Assembly: GCF_028330525.1 (NCBI RefSeq)
Contig: NZ_JAQMSD010000060.1
Coordinates: 1-55,195, forward strand
Source: Spirulina sp. CS-785/01
GTDB taxonomy: Bacteria > Cyanobacteriota > Cyanobacteriia > Cyanobacteriales > Spirulinaceae
DNA length: 55,195 bases
Direction: 5' to 3'
Part shown: positions 34,001 to 41,823 of the stretch, piece after piece
How positions within the stretch are numbered: position 1 is the stretch's first letter
How the letters are laid out: each line of letters begins with the position of its first letter
The notes under the pieces: model-generated
Database searches by the model: none
What the model was told of the DNA's origin: nothing
Seen by the model: only the letters and a program-made list of their open reading frames with translations
Position numbers and translations under genes: made by a program

Positions 34001-35381
34001 TTCAACCGAAACCGCTACAGAGGACTCCACAGAAAGTTCCTCAGAAGAAAGTGAGGCAGAAACCTCTAATACTCAATCCCCTAGCAATGTTATTTCTAAT
34101 CCCACAACGGTTGCCTTAGAAAACACTGAACAACAAGCGGCTAATACTTATGCCAACCGTTTAGGGGTGCAAGTCCCTCGTTACCTGCGCTTCACAGACA
34201 TTCAGATGATGTTACAAGAGGTGGCGGACCGTCATGATATTGAACCTGCTTTTCTCTATGCGTTTTTTAAACCCACCAATCAACCGGCCAGCGAGTCGGG
34301 AGAAGTGCTTTGGGAATATGGGCAACAGGGGGGACAACGGCCACCTCGTCCCAGTGATGTGTTGGAATTAAAATTAGTGACTGCATCGGGGGAGGTGATC
34401 CAACGTCGTCCGTCGGGAGTCACTCGTGGTCAAATTCAGGAAATGGCCAATCAATTTCGCCGTAATGTGACTAATTATTCCCGTCCGATGAGTTTCCTGA
34501 AACCCTCTCAACAACTTTATCAATGGTTGATTGCACCGATGGAAGCGGAGTTAGCGGCTAAAGGGGTGGATAATCTGGCGTTTGTGTTAGACCGGGGTTT
34601 GTTGTCCCTGCCCTTTGCGGCGTTATATGATGGGGAACAGTTTTTGGTGGAAAAATACAGTTTAGGGATGATTCCCAGTGCGTCGTTTATTGATCCTCGG
34701 CCTTGGACGCAAGAAGAAACGCAGGTTTTGGCTATGGGGTCCGATACCTTTACGGATAATAATCCTTTGCCTGGGGCGACGTTTGAGGTGCAGACGATTA
34801 CTCAAGACTGGTCTGGGGAAAGTTTTGTGAATGATCAGTTTTTGGTGGAGCGACTGAAACAGGCGAGGGAGCAGGGGACGTATAATGTGGTGCATTTGGC
34901 GACTCATGCGGAGTTTAAACCAGGTAAACCGAGTAATTCTTATATTCAGTTTTGGGATCAGCAGTTGACGTTAAATCGGTTACGGGAGTTAAGTTTGGAT
35001 GACCCGGTGGTGGATTTATTGGTGTTGAGTGCTTGTCAGACGGCGTTAGGTGATCCGGATGCGGAGTTGGGGTTTGCGGGGTTGGCGATTCTGGCCGGGG
35101 TGAAAAGTGCGTTGGGGAGTATGTGGTCGGTGAATGATGTGGGGACGTTGGCCTTGATGACGCGCTTTTATGACCAGTTACAAACCAGTGAGACGAAATC
35201 GGAGGCGTTACGACAGGCGCAGTTAGCGATGTTGCGGGGGGATATCCAGGTGGATGGGGGACAATTGCAAACGCGCAGTGGCAGTTATTCGCTACCGTCG
35301 GCGTTACAAGGGGTGAATCGGGTTAATTTGAGTCATCCGTATTTTTGGAGTGGGTTTACGATGATTGGGAGTCCTTGGTGA
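31083..35381 (+). CDS. Secreted TPS-type, DUF4347-like, beta-helix, CHAT-protease fusion protein
   Basis: 1432 residues from the ATG at 31083; a TTG at 31023 would add 20 residues before the signal peptide. Order: signal peptide (LLFWLIFSLLTHSHSLAQ); filamentous-haemagglutinin-type TPS secretion domain, about 33-150 (ITGGTLSQDQANLFHSFQKF, YLMNPAGIVFGNNAQLNI); a DUF4347-like domain, about 335-500 (ADILLYSCFTALNAVGESL, GADVAASVDATGSANYGGNW); a polymorphic beta-helix with repeated 'GGGIYS..GNVSV' turns, about 506-820; a Tyr/Ser/Pro/Gly tract, 820-920; an acidic Ser/Glu tract to about 1000; and a CHAT (caspase-like) domain, about 1015-1432. The catalytic dyad is visible: His1275 in 'VVHLATHAEF' and Cys1318 in 'LLVLSACQTALG'. 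TPS proteins cross the outer membrane through a TpsB pore, none of which is encoded here. Likely a surface or released protease. Confidence 0.88.
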   Translation: MLNLQCYYNLLRPSPTLLFWLIFSLLTHSHSLAQPITPANDNTGTTVQQNGEQFNITGGTLSQDQANLFHSFQKFNLDPGQIANFLSQPEIQNILGRVTGNNPSLINGLIQVTGGNANLYLMNPAGIVFGNNAQLNIPGDFFATTATGIGFSNDHWFNAFGENNYSPLIGTPSQFAFDLSQPAAILNQGDLTVNSGQTVTLMGGTVANTGTITAPNGTITLSAVPGSNLIRIRQEGHLLSLDINPPRDNNGNPLPFTPLDIPELLTASESPISADHPLNTIESGDLVFTGAISGENVHLAAVNPIQPDDPTLIRTGNGTSHNPTVIRFAEEFSDSLDYTFIDERADNPYDLLYGGESGTVSSLILRDEKGIAKITETLNFTPHRVDTLTIIAEGNTGEFWLGQDFISEQNIQHYQTQLQSWGESLSPTADILLYSCFTALNAVGESLINQIATATGADVAASVDATGSANYGGNWQLEYSTGNIEAQPPLTETTLTNWDGKLATWTVQTLSDTGINSLREEVGNAGFGDDIVFNVSGTIALASEISWSTNDLTIDGTGQNIVIDGGGNHRIFNTSANTVTLNNLTLQNGNTTGSGGGINHTGTGTLTVKNSTISGNSANVTGGGIASSGNVNVSNSNILNNDAASHGGGIYSYRDVQVTNSTISYNSTYGNGGGVYSFIGKVHLNSSTISDNFSSGSGGGVYGFGDVTVNDSIISGNYADLNGGGIYSQGNVSVDYSNIRDNFSYFSGGGIYSGGNVSIRDSVISGNYADLNGGGVYSFGSVNVDYSNITYNDAFSNGGGIYSWGTITLNSSSVTGNTPNQMNSNNTSSPDYSSNSSYYDYGGTYYSYSYSPSYYDYGGTYYSYSPSSYNFGGSYDSYSPSSYSPGGYYDSYSYGSSSYNFGGMYYSYSAYSPSYMGSYSSSISESTISGSSAIPDAGEGGVDSASIGDESSSYTLEDNTLEENSETVESSEDSTETATEDSTESSSEESEAETSNTQSPSNVISNPTTVALENTEQQAANTYANRLGVQVPRYLRFTDIQMMLQEVADRHDIEPAFLYAFFKPTNQPASESGEVLWEYGQQGGQRPPRPSDVLELKLVTASGEVIQRRPSGVTRGQIQEMANQFRRNVTNYSRPMSFLKPSQQLYQWLIAPMEAELAAKGVDNLAFVLDRGLLSLPFAALYDGEQFLVEKYSLGMIPSASFIDPRPWTQEETQVLAMGSDTFTDNNPLPGATFEVQTITQDWSGESFVNDQFLVERLKQAREQGTYNVVHLATHAEFKPGKPSNSYIQFWDQQLTLNRLRELSLDDPVVDLLVLSACQTALGDPDAELGFAGLAILAGVKSALGSMWSVNDVGTLALMTRFYDQLQTSETKSEALRQAQLAMLRGDIQVDGGQLQTRSGSYSLPSALQGVNRVNLSHPYFWSGFTMIGSPW

Positions 35382-35599
35382 GGCGGGGAGTTGATCGTTG
35401 CTAGTTGATGGTTTAACCACGAAGACACAAAGGGGAGATGGGGGGGATGGGGAAGTGTTAATACTGTTTTCGTTTCATTTCTCCTGATGCTTTCCTATTC
35501 TCAAGGCCACGATTTTTCTGCTCACTCTCAATAATCTTATTTCTTGGGATTGATAATGGGTGGGTCAGAGTTGATTAAAATTTGATTATCTAGCACTTA

Positions 35600-35764
35600 T
35601 ACGGAATCCGGTATCGACAGACCCTAAAAAATTATGAAACGCTCTCTGGGTGGGCAATGCCCACCCTACAATGATTAATCCTTTGCTCTCTGGGTGGGCA
35701 ATGCCCACCCTACAATGATTAATCCTTTACAAGGATAGTGGATATTTGGGGTGCGGATTCCGTA
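35600..35764. mobile_element. 165-bp MITE with 11-bp terminal inverted repeats and TTA duplication
   Basis: Ends TACGGAATCCG (35600-35610) and CGGATTCCGTA (35754-35764) are perfect inverted repeats, flanked by TTA on both sides (35597-35599 and 35765-35767), as expected for a target duplication. There is no coding capacity. Inside are two exact 44-bp tandem copies (35641-35684, 35685-35728), each containing the palindrome GGGTGGGCAATGCCCACCC. Confidence 0.75.
35641..35728. repeat. Two exact 44-bp tandem repeats, each with a palindrome
   Basis: Unit starts GCTCTCTGGGTGGGCAATGC and ends TTAATCCTTT; the two copies are identical. The same 19-bp palindrome occurs singly at 22361-22379, so the palindrome may be an independent mobile unit nested in the MITE. 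Confidence 0.9.
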
Positions 35765-35797
35765 TTACTATAAACTGTGTCAACTGCTCCTTAACCT

Positions 35798-37894
35798 ATG
35801 GAAAATCTCCTCAATTTGCTTCCGGATACTCCTCTTGTTGACTTTACCATTTTGATTCTCACGGTTTTGATTATTCCTCCGATTTTTGAACGGGTGAAAC
35901 TTCCTGGACTGGTGGGGTTATTAATTGCTGGTGTGGTGTTGGGGACGAATGGACTAGGATTGTTAAATCCTGAAGACGATACGATTAAGTTGCTTTCGGA
36001 TGTTGGGAAAATCTATCTCATGTTTGTGGCTGGATTAGAAATTGATTTGCAAGAATTCCGTAAGAAGAAAGACCGTTCTTTGGGGTTTGGGATTGCGACT
36101 TTTGCTTTACCGTTAATTGCTGGGACTTTGGTGGGGCGAGGTGTGGGGTTTGGTTGGAATACTGCGATTTTAATGGGGTCTTTGCTGGCTTCTCATACGC
36201 TTCTTGGTTATCCGATTGTGAAACGGTTGGGGGTTGTGCGTAATGAAGCGGTGACTGTCACGATTGGGGCGACGATTTTTACGGATATTGCGGCGTTATT
36301 AGTGCTGGCGGTGTGTGTCTCGATTCACGGCGGTAATTTTACTCCGGAAAGTCTGGTTTTACAATTGGCGAGTTTAGCGATCTATGCGGTGATTGTTTTG
36401 TTTGGGTTTGATTGGTTAGGAAAGGAGTATTTTCGCCGGACTGGGGATGAGGAAAGTAATCAGTTTCTGTTTGTGTTGGGGGCGGTGTTTCTGGCGAGTT
36501 TGGGCGCACAGTTGATCAATATTGATAAGATTGTTGGGGCGTTCTTGGTTGGGTTAGCGGTGAATGATGTGGTGGGGAGTGGCCCGGTGAAGGAAAAGGT
36601 GGAGTTTGTGGGGAGTACCCTGTTTATTCCTTTTTTCTTTGTGGGGATGGGACTGTTATTGAATGTTTCGGCGTTAGTTAATTCGCTGACGACGGAAATT
36701 GCTCTCACGGGGGGGATTTTAGGGGGTTTACTGCTGGGTAAATTCTTGGCTGCGGGGTTGGCGAAGTTCCTGTATCGCTATAATTGGCAGGAAATGTTGA
36801 CGATGTGGTCTCTTTCTCTCCCCCAGGTGGCGGCGACTTTGGCGGCAGCGTTAGCGGGGTATCAGACGCTGAATGGGGCGGATGAGCGTTTGATTACGGA
36901 GAGTGTGTTTAATGGGGTGATTGTTTTGATGTTGATCACTTCGTTGCTGGGGCCGATTTTAACGTCTCAGTTTGCTAGTCGGATTGCTCCACCGCAAGCG
37001 GAGATTGATTTAGATCAAGAGGATTGGACGTTGGGGTTGGAGTGGGAACATCCGAGTCAGTTTGTTCCGGATAGCGATCGCTTTACGGTAGTTGTTCCAG
37101 TTTACAATCCTCTCACTGAAAAATATTTGGTGGAGATGGGGGCATTATTAGCCCGTCACGAAGATGGCATTGTTGTTCCTCTCTCTATCTCTATGGCCCA
37201 TGTTCACATGGACGAACCCAAGTTACAAATTGCCCTGAAACGCAGTGAACGATTGTTAGAGCGGGCCGTGGAGGTGAGTAATGAGTTTCAGGTGACGGCG
37301 GACCCCCAAATTCGCATTGATGATGATATTGCCCACGGGATCAGTCGGGTGGCACGCGAGCAAAAGGCGAATTTAATTGTGATGGGATGGAGTGAAAAGC
37401 AGGGGTTACGGGCGAAGTTATTTGGCAATGTGATCGATCAGGTGTTTTGGTCGTCTCACTGTCCTGTGGCGGTGATGCGGTTGATGGATGAACCCATTGA
37501 TATTCACCGGATTTTAGTGCCGATTAAGAGTATTACTCCGGTTGTGGTGCAGACGTTGCGGTTTGCCCAATTGTTTGCGGATACGAACCAAGCAACGCTC
37601 ACGTTGCTGCACGTGGGGGATCATCGCACTGATCCGGAACAATTACAAATTTTTGAGCAGCAATTATGGGATTTATTGAAGAAGACGGAATTAGCGGTGA
37701 AAACGGAGGTGAAGACAATTATTCACGATGATGCGGCTAAGGTGATTGTGAAGGCGGCCCAAGCCTTTGATATGGTAATTTTACGCTCGACTCGTTATCG
37801 GACTGCGGGGGGGTTAGCGGTGAGCAATGTGACAACGCAAATGATGAATGAGTTGACTTGTTCTTTGGTGTTGTTTGGTGAACCGCATTCTTAG
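35798..37894 (+). CDS. CPA2-type cation:proton antiporter with tandem UspA domains
   Basis: 698 residues. Residues 1-395 are an approximately 12-helix Na+/H+ exchanger domain (FERVKLPGLVGLLIAGVVLG, 'ASLGAQLINIDKIVGAFLVG', 'WSLSLPQVAATLAAALAGYQ'). Two universal-stress-protein domains follow (about 425-560 and 565-698). The first ends 'LIVMGWSEKQGLRAKLFGNV' and 'SSHCPVAVMR', which matches the ATP-binding UspA loop. The fused UspA domains presumably regulate transport by nucleotide binding on the cytoplasmic side. The coding strand is strongly G/T-rich up to the HIP1 site at 37074, which lies at the membrane/UspA boundary, and then changes. Confidence 0.9.
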   Translation: MENLLNLLPDTPLVDFTILILTVLIIPPIFERVKLPGLVGLLIAGVVLGTNGLGLLNPEDDTIKLLSDVGKIYLMFVAGLEIDLQEFRKKKDRSLGFGIATFALPLIAGTLVGRGVGFGWNTAILMGSLLASHTLLGYPIVKRLGVVRNEAVTVTIGATIFTDIAALLVLAVCVSIHGGNFTPESLVLQLASLAIYAVIVLFGFDWLGKEYFRRTGDEESNQFLFVLGAVFLASLGAQLINIDKIVGAFLVGLAVNDVVGSGPVKEKVEFVGSTLFIPFFFVGMGLLLNVSALVNSLTTEIALTGGILGGLLLGKFLAAGLAKFLYRYNWQEMLTMWSLSLPQVAATLAAALAGYQTLNGADERLITESVFNGVIVLMLITSLLGPILTSQFASRIAPPQAEIDLDQEDWTLGLEWEHPSQFVPDSDRFTVVVPVYNPLTEKYLVEMGALLARHEDGIVVPLSISMAHVHMDEPKLQIALKRSERLLERAVEVSNEFQVTADPQIRIDDDIAHGISRVAREQKANLIVMGWSEKQGLRAKLFGNVIDQVFWSSHCPVAVMRLMDEPIDIHRILVPIKSITPVVVQTLRFAQLFADTNQATLTLLHVGDHRTDPEQLQIFEQQLWDLLKKTELAVKTEVKTIIHDDAAKVIVKAAQAFDMVILRSTRYRTAGGLAVSNVTTQMMNELTCSLVLFGEPHS

Positions 37895-37936
37895 ATATAG
37901 CGTTTTTATCAGAGTTGTAAACTGACTTGTTTGGCA

Positions 37937-38163
37937 AAGGGAATAGGGAATAGGGAACGGGGAACAGGGAACAGAAAATCAGGGATAGAGGGGTTTTTAG
38001 GATTAGAGTAAACCCCCATGGGGGTTTACTCCTCATTTGAAAATGCTATAGTTGCTAGTTGCTAGTGGAGAAAAGAATAGTCGGAAGTTCCGCAAAGGGA
38101 GAAACTGGGTTTGTGTCTCAGAGTCTCTTGTTAGACTAAGTTGGAAAAAGAAACTCGGTTTCT
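37937..38163. repeat. Intergenic repeats, including a diverged AGAAAC..GGTTTCT copy
   Basis: GGGAATAGGGAATAGGG-type runs lie at 37937-37975. A diverged member of the GAAACCGGGTTTC family is at 38099-38163 (GAGAAACTGGGTTT ... AAAGAAACTCGGTTTCT). Confidence 0.6.
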
Positions 38164-38188
38164 AGGCTGAATTAAGAACCAAGAATCA

Positions 38189-39595
38189 ATGACCAAACTC
38201 CATCTCCCTATTGCTGCTTTACTTTTGGTGAGTTTAACGGCTTGCCAGTTGCCCAAGGTTGAGTTTAAACGGCCTGATCCTTTGCCCCAAGATGCGGTGA
38301 TTCGGGTTTATATGAATCATAACCAGGCGAAGGGGGCGGATTATACTGATCCTTATCGCAATATTGCCCGACGGGGGGATAATTTAGAACGGGTGATTAT
38401 TGAGGCCATTGAGCAAGCGGAGTCTAGGATTGATGTTGCGGTGCAAGAGTTTCGGTTGCCACGGATTGCGGAAGCGTTGGCGGCGAAACAGGAAGCGGGG
38501 GTTCAGGTGCGGGTGATTGTGGAAAATGACTATAATCGGTCGTGGGGGGGGTTGAGTGTGTCGGAGGTGGGGGAGTTGGATCGGCGCGATCGCACCCGTT
38601 ATCAAGAATTTGTCCAACTGGCCGATCAAGACAACAATGGCCAACTTTCCCCCCAAGAAGCAGAAGACAATGATGCTTTACTAATCCTCAAAAATGCCGG
38701 AATCCCAGTTCTTGATGATACCGCCGATGGATCAAAAGGATCGGGTTTAATGCACCATAAATTTATGGTTGTGGATAATTTTACCATCATTACAGGGTCA
38801 GCCAATTGGACGCTGAGTGGCATTCATGGTGACTTAGACACCCCAGAAAGTCGCGGCAATGCCAATAATCTCCTTCATCTCCAAAACGTTGCCTTAGCGG
38901 AAATTTTCACCGCAGAATTTAACCAGATGTGGGGGGATGGAGTGGGGAAACAACCGGATAGTCGTTTTGGGGTGCAAAAAAAGTATAGGTCTCCCCAAAG
39001 GGTGATGGTTGGGGAAACCCCAGTCACGGTGCAATTTTCCCCCACCTCGGAAACGCAACCTTGGCCACAGAGTAGCAATGGATTAATTGCCGCAAGGCTA
39101 CAACAGGCGCAAAGTGCGGTTAATTTAGCCTTATTTGTCTTTTCCGATCAGCGCATTGTCAATACTTTACAATCCCGTCATCAACAAGGGGTTACGGTAC
39201 AAGCCTTGATTGACCGCAGTTTTGCCTTTCGTAATTATAGTGAAGGGTTGGATATGTTGGGGGTTGCTTTGCCGCAAAACTGCCAATATGAGAAAAATAA
39301 TCAACCTTGGACAAATTCTATTACAACAGTAGGAATTCCCCAGTTAGCGGAAGGGGATAAACTGCATCACAAGTTTGGGGTGATGGATGGACAAACGGTG
39401 ATTACAGGGTCTCATAATTGGTCGGCTGCGGCCAATAAGACGAATGATGAAACGGTGTTAATTTTAGAAAATCCGGTGGTTGCGGCCCATTATGAACGGG
39501 AGTTTCAACGATTGTATCAAACGGCGAGTTTGGGGGTTCCGGAATATATTGAGGAGAGAATTCGGGAGAAGATGGAACAATGTCCGGGATTATAG
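38189..39595 (+). CDS. PLD-family lipoprotein with an embedded EF-hand
   Basis: 468 residues. The N-terminus LPIAALLLVSLTACQLPK carries a lipobox (LTAC), so it is probably a lipid-anchored periplasmic protein. Two phospholipase-D HxKx4D motifs are intact: H189-x-K191...D196 (MHHKFMVVDNFTIITGSANW) and H393-x-K395...D400 (LHHKFGVMDGQTVITGSHNW). So one chain makes the complete bilobed active site. Between the start and first motif, residues 146-157 read DQDNNGQLSPQE, a canonical 12-residue EF-hand loop (Asp-Asp-Asn-Gln..Glu), suggesting calcium control. Substrate may be phospholipid or nucleic acid; PLD-like nucleases share this motif. The DNA is very G-rich to 38585 and then changes at a HIP1 site. 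Confidence 0.88.
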   Translation: MTKLHLPIAALLLVSLTACQLPKVEFKRPDPLPQDAVIRVYMNHNQAKGADYTDPYRNIARRGDNLERVIIEAIEQAESRIDVAVQEFRLPRIAEALAAKQEAGVQVRVIVENDYNRSWGGLSVSEVGELDRRDRTRYQEFVQLADQDNNGQLSPQEAEDNDALLILKNAGIPVLDDTADGSKGSGLMHHKFMVVDNFTIITGSANWTLSGIHGDLDTPESRGNANNLLHLQNVALAEIFTAEFNQMWGDGVGKQPDSRFGVQKKYRSPQRVMVGETPVTVQFSPTSETQPWPQSSNGLIAARLQQAQSAVNLALFVFSDQRIVNTLQSRHQQGVTVQALIDRSFAFRNYSEGLDMLGVALPQNCQYEKNNQPWTNSITTVGIPQLAEGDKLHHKFGVMDGQTVITGSHNWSAAANKTNDETVLILENPVVAAHYEREFQRLYQTASLGVPEYIEERIREKMEQCPGL

Positions 39596-39598
39596 CAG

Positions 39599-39650
39599 TA
39601 ATGCTACCTTTATATGCCTTGGGTTTTAACCCAAGGCTAATAGCTGAAAC
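39599..39650 (+). repeat. 52-bp dispersed repeat, copy 1
   Basis: TAATGCTACCTTTATATGCC, then a CCTTGGGTTTTAACCCAAGG palindrome, then CTAATAGCTGAAAC. A second copy lies at 50432-50483 on minus, with 47 of 52 positions the same and all five differences inside the palindrome. Confidence 0.9.
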
Positions 39651-39752
39651 CCGTTAAAACGGGTTGAGTAACAAGGAAATTTTGTCGATTTAGGTGTCAA
39701 ACCGTCAGGGTATGTAAAAAAAAACGTTGAACGAGTAAGCGTTTTAAGCTGA

Positions 39753-39781
39753 CGGCTGATGGCTGATAGCTGAATGCTTAC
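39753..39781. repeat. GCTGATAGCTGAATGCTTAC repeat module
   Basis: GACGGCTGATGGCTGATAGC, then TGAATGCTTAC. The same 11-mer TGAATGCTTA plus preceding C occurs at 380-390 and 44873-44883. Cyanobacterial STRR-like sequence. Confidence 0.6.
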
Positions 39782-39788
39782 GGTGATC

Positions 39789-39818
39789 AAAAAACCGGAG
39801 AAAAGACCTTTCTCCGGT
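39789..39818 (-). terminator. Rho-independent terminator of ndhB
   Basis: Read on minus: CCGGAGAA...TTCTCCGG followed by TTTTTT (A-run 39789-39794 on plus). It lies 29 bases past the ndhB stop. Confidence 0.85.
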
Positions 39819-39846
39819 GGACTGAAAGTTAGGAACTCAGGGAAAA

Positions 39847-41415
39847 TTAATCAACCGTCTCCGTTGCAACGGGAGACACCTGAGAAACCTTTTCTCCAGT
39901 GGTAGGTTTCGGTTGCAGAATCGACGTATTCACCACAGAATCATTCGCAATGGTAAAGAGAGGGTTGGAGAGAATGCCCGCTAAAGTGGTAGCGACTAAC
40001 GACACGACAATTCCCACCTGTAAAGGACGCATCCCCGGTAAATTCCAACGGAGGGGCGGATAATTTTTTACCACGTCGGACATTTCTTGGGGTTCTTTGA
40101 CGACCATCATTTTCACCACGCGGATGTAGTAATAGATGGAGATAACACTGGTAATTAATCCTAATAGGACTAACCCGTATAACTCGGCTTGCCAACCAGC
40201 CCAGAACAGGTAAATCTTACCAAAGAAGCCAGCGAGGGGCGGAATTCCTCCTAGGGATAAGAGAGAAATACTTAACGCGAGGGTTAAGAGGGGGTCTTTT
40301 TGGTATAACCCGGAATAATCGGCAATTTGGTCTGTTCCTGTCCGTAAGGTAAAGAGGATGACGCAGGTAAATGCCCCTAGGTTCATGAATAAATAAACCA
40401 ACAGATAGAAAATCATGCTGGAATATCCGGCATTTGTTCCCGCTACAATACCGATCATGACAAAACCCGCTTGGGCAATGGAGGAATAGGCTAAAAGCCG
40501 TTTCATGCTGGTTTGGGCTAAGGCTACCGCGTTACCCAGTACCATACTGAGGATGGCCAAGGCGGTGAAGATAAATTGCCATTCGCTGGTCACTTGTTCA
40601 AAGACGGTGACTAACATCCGAATGGCTAAGGCAAACCCGGCTGCTTTTGATCCTACCGAGAGAAAGGCGACTACGGGGGTGGGTGAACCTTCGTAAACGT
40701 CCGGAGTCCATTGGTGGAAGGGGACGGCAGAAATTTTGAAGGCAATTCCTGCGATCGCAAAAACCAAAGAAATGGCTACCACTAGGGACTGTCCCCCGGT
40801 CACATCGGTTAAATTGGCCGCAATGGCTTGTAAATTGGTTTCGCCTCCCGATACCCCGTACAGCAGGGACACCCCGTAGAGGAAAATAGCCGAACTAGCA
40901 GCCCCAATCAATAAATACTTTAACGCCGCTTCATTGGATCGGGGATCGCGCTTGGTGTAACCCGTGAGGAGATATGAGGAAATACTCAACGTCTCCAAAG
41001 AAATAAACACCATCACCAAGTCATTGGCCCCAGAGAGGAACATTCCCCCCAAGGTGGCCGTTAACAAAATGGCGATAAACTCCGCCAAAGAAGTCCCCGA
41101 CTGTTCCACGTAGCGAACCGACATTAACACTGTTACCACCGTGGACAGGGCAATGATGCCCCGAAACACAATACTTAAATCATCGGCACTATAACTCTCT
41201 AAAAAGGCGAAAGTCGTTGGCGTATTCCATTGGAAAGCAAGGGCGACAATAGAGGCCAATAAACCGAGAATTGCCAGATAGGACAACCCCCGTGAGGCAT
41301 TGCGCCCTAAAATCAAATCGCCCACTAACACGCTGATGAGGGTGATAATTACAATCCCCTCCGGTAAAATTGCTCCCGCATTAAGCTGAGACGCGATCGC
41401 ACTCGAAAAATCCAT
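39847..41415 (-). CDS. ndhB: NAD(P)H-quinone oxidoreductase subunit 2
   Basis: 522 residues, about 14 membrane helices, matching cyanobacterial NdhB (subunit 2/N). NdhB is an antiporter-like proton-pumping subunit of the thylakoid NDH-1 complexes that serve respiration, cyclic electron flow and CO2 uptake. Signatures: '[20 protein letters not shown]', '[20 protein letters not shown]', '[20 protein letters not shown]', '[20 protein letters not shown]' and '[17 protein letters not shown]'. The C-terminal tail ([20 protein letters not shown]) extends past the last helix. It is monocistronic, with its own terminator. Confidence 0.95.
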   Translation of the reverse strand: MDFSSAIASQLNAGAILPEGIVIITLISVLVGDLILGRNASRGLSYLAILGLLASIVALAFQWNTPTTFAFLESYSADDLSIVFRGIIALSTVVTVLMSVRYVEQSGTSLAEFIAILLTATLGGMFLSGANDLVMVFISLETLSISSYLLTGYTKRDPRSNEAALKYLLIGAASSAIFLYGVSLLYGVSGGETNLQAIAANLTDVTGGQSLVVAISLVFAIAGIAFKISAVPFHQWTPDVYEGSPTPVVAFLSVGSKAAGFALAIRMLVTVFEQVTSEWQFIFTALAILSMVLGNAVALAQTSMKRLLAYSSIAQAGFVMIGIVAGTNAGYSSMIFYLLVYLFMNLGAFTCVILFTLRTGTDQIADYSGLYQKDPLLTLALSISLLSLGGIPPLAGFFGKIYLFWAGWQAELYGLVLLGLITSVISIYYYIRVVKMMVVKEPQEMSDVVKNYPPLRWNLPGMRPLQVGIVVSLVATTLAGILSNPLFTIANDSVVNTSILQPKPTTGEKVSQVSPVATETVD

Positions 41416-41700
41416 AGAAATTCAATACTATTCCATCAATGGTCTAAAACACTAGCTTTAAGTCTAACGGGAATTCACCCCTCAAGACTTACTCTATACT
41501 TATTCACACTCCGACTGGGAGAGTATTTTCCCACAAAACAACCGCTTAGAAAGAGGCGGTTTTGCGCGGATATTCTCTAAACTGTTATCTATGGATTGTA
41601 CCGTGTTACGTTCTGCGCTAACAGTGTTCCGGTCTAGAGATTGCCTATCAGTCCCCCCGTCTGACAGATGCGGGGTTTCCAACGGTCAGAAGCATAACCT
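41416..41700. other. Intergenic region between ndhB and the rhomboid genes
   Basis: 285 bp between divergent genes. It holds a hairpin ACCGC (41539-41543)...GCGGT (41553-41557) and CCCCCGTC-TGACAG-ATGCGGGG near 41654-41675. Both could be 5'-UTR structures. The minus-strand ORF covering 41500-41682 looks like chance. Confidence 0.45.
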
Positions 41701-41823
41701 ATGAATAAAACCAGCGATCGCAATTCTCCCCTCTCATACCCTCCTCCTCCCCTTTCTCCCAAAACGTCCACCCCTCCCCAAGCACAACGCCCTTACCCCC
41801 AATCTTCTTCGCATCGCTTATGA
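41701..41823 (+). CDS. Proline-rich 40-residue ORF overlapping the rhomboid start (ATGA)
   Basis: ATG at 41701; reads MNKTSDRNSPLSYPPPPLSP, then a Pro/Ser/Gln-rich tail to a TGA at 41821-41823. The stop overlaps the rhomboid ATG (41820) in an ATGA, the classic translational-coupling arrangement. No known family. It could be a real small coupling peptide, or the displaced N-terminal leader of the rhomboid after a frameshift (it is two bases out of frame). It is below the usual ORF length cut-off. Confidence 0.4.
   Translation: MNKTSDRNSPLSYPPPPLSPKTSTPPQAQRPYPQSSSHRL

Larger units (their letters stand above)
35382..35797. other. 416-bp intergenic region with a MITE
   Basis: No ORF. The MITE (35600-35764, next entry) makes up 40 percent of it. 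The start of the next gene follows 33 bases after the element, so its promoter may lie in or against it. Confidence 0.6.

Noticed and set aside
35641-35728. Possible CRISPR array
   Set aside because: Only two units, directly adjacent without spacers, and inside a MITE.
41500-41682. 60-codon minus-strand frame between ndhB and the rhomboid gene
   Set aside because: It covers hairpin sequence, has no ribosome site and no recognisable pattern; likely chance.
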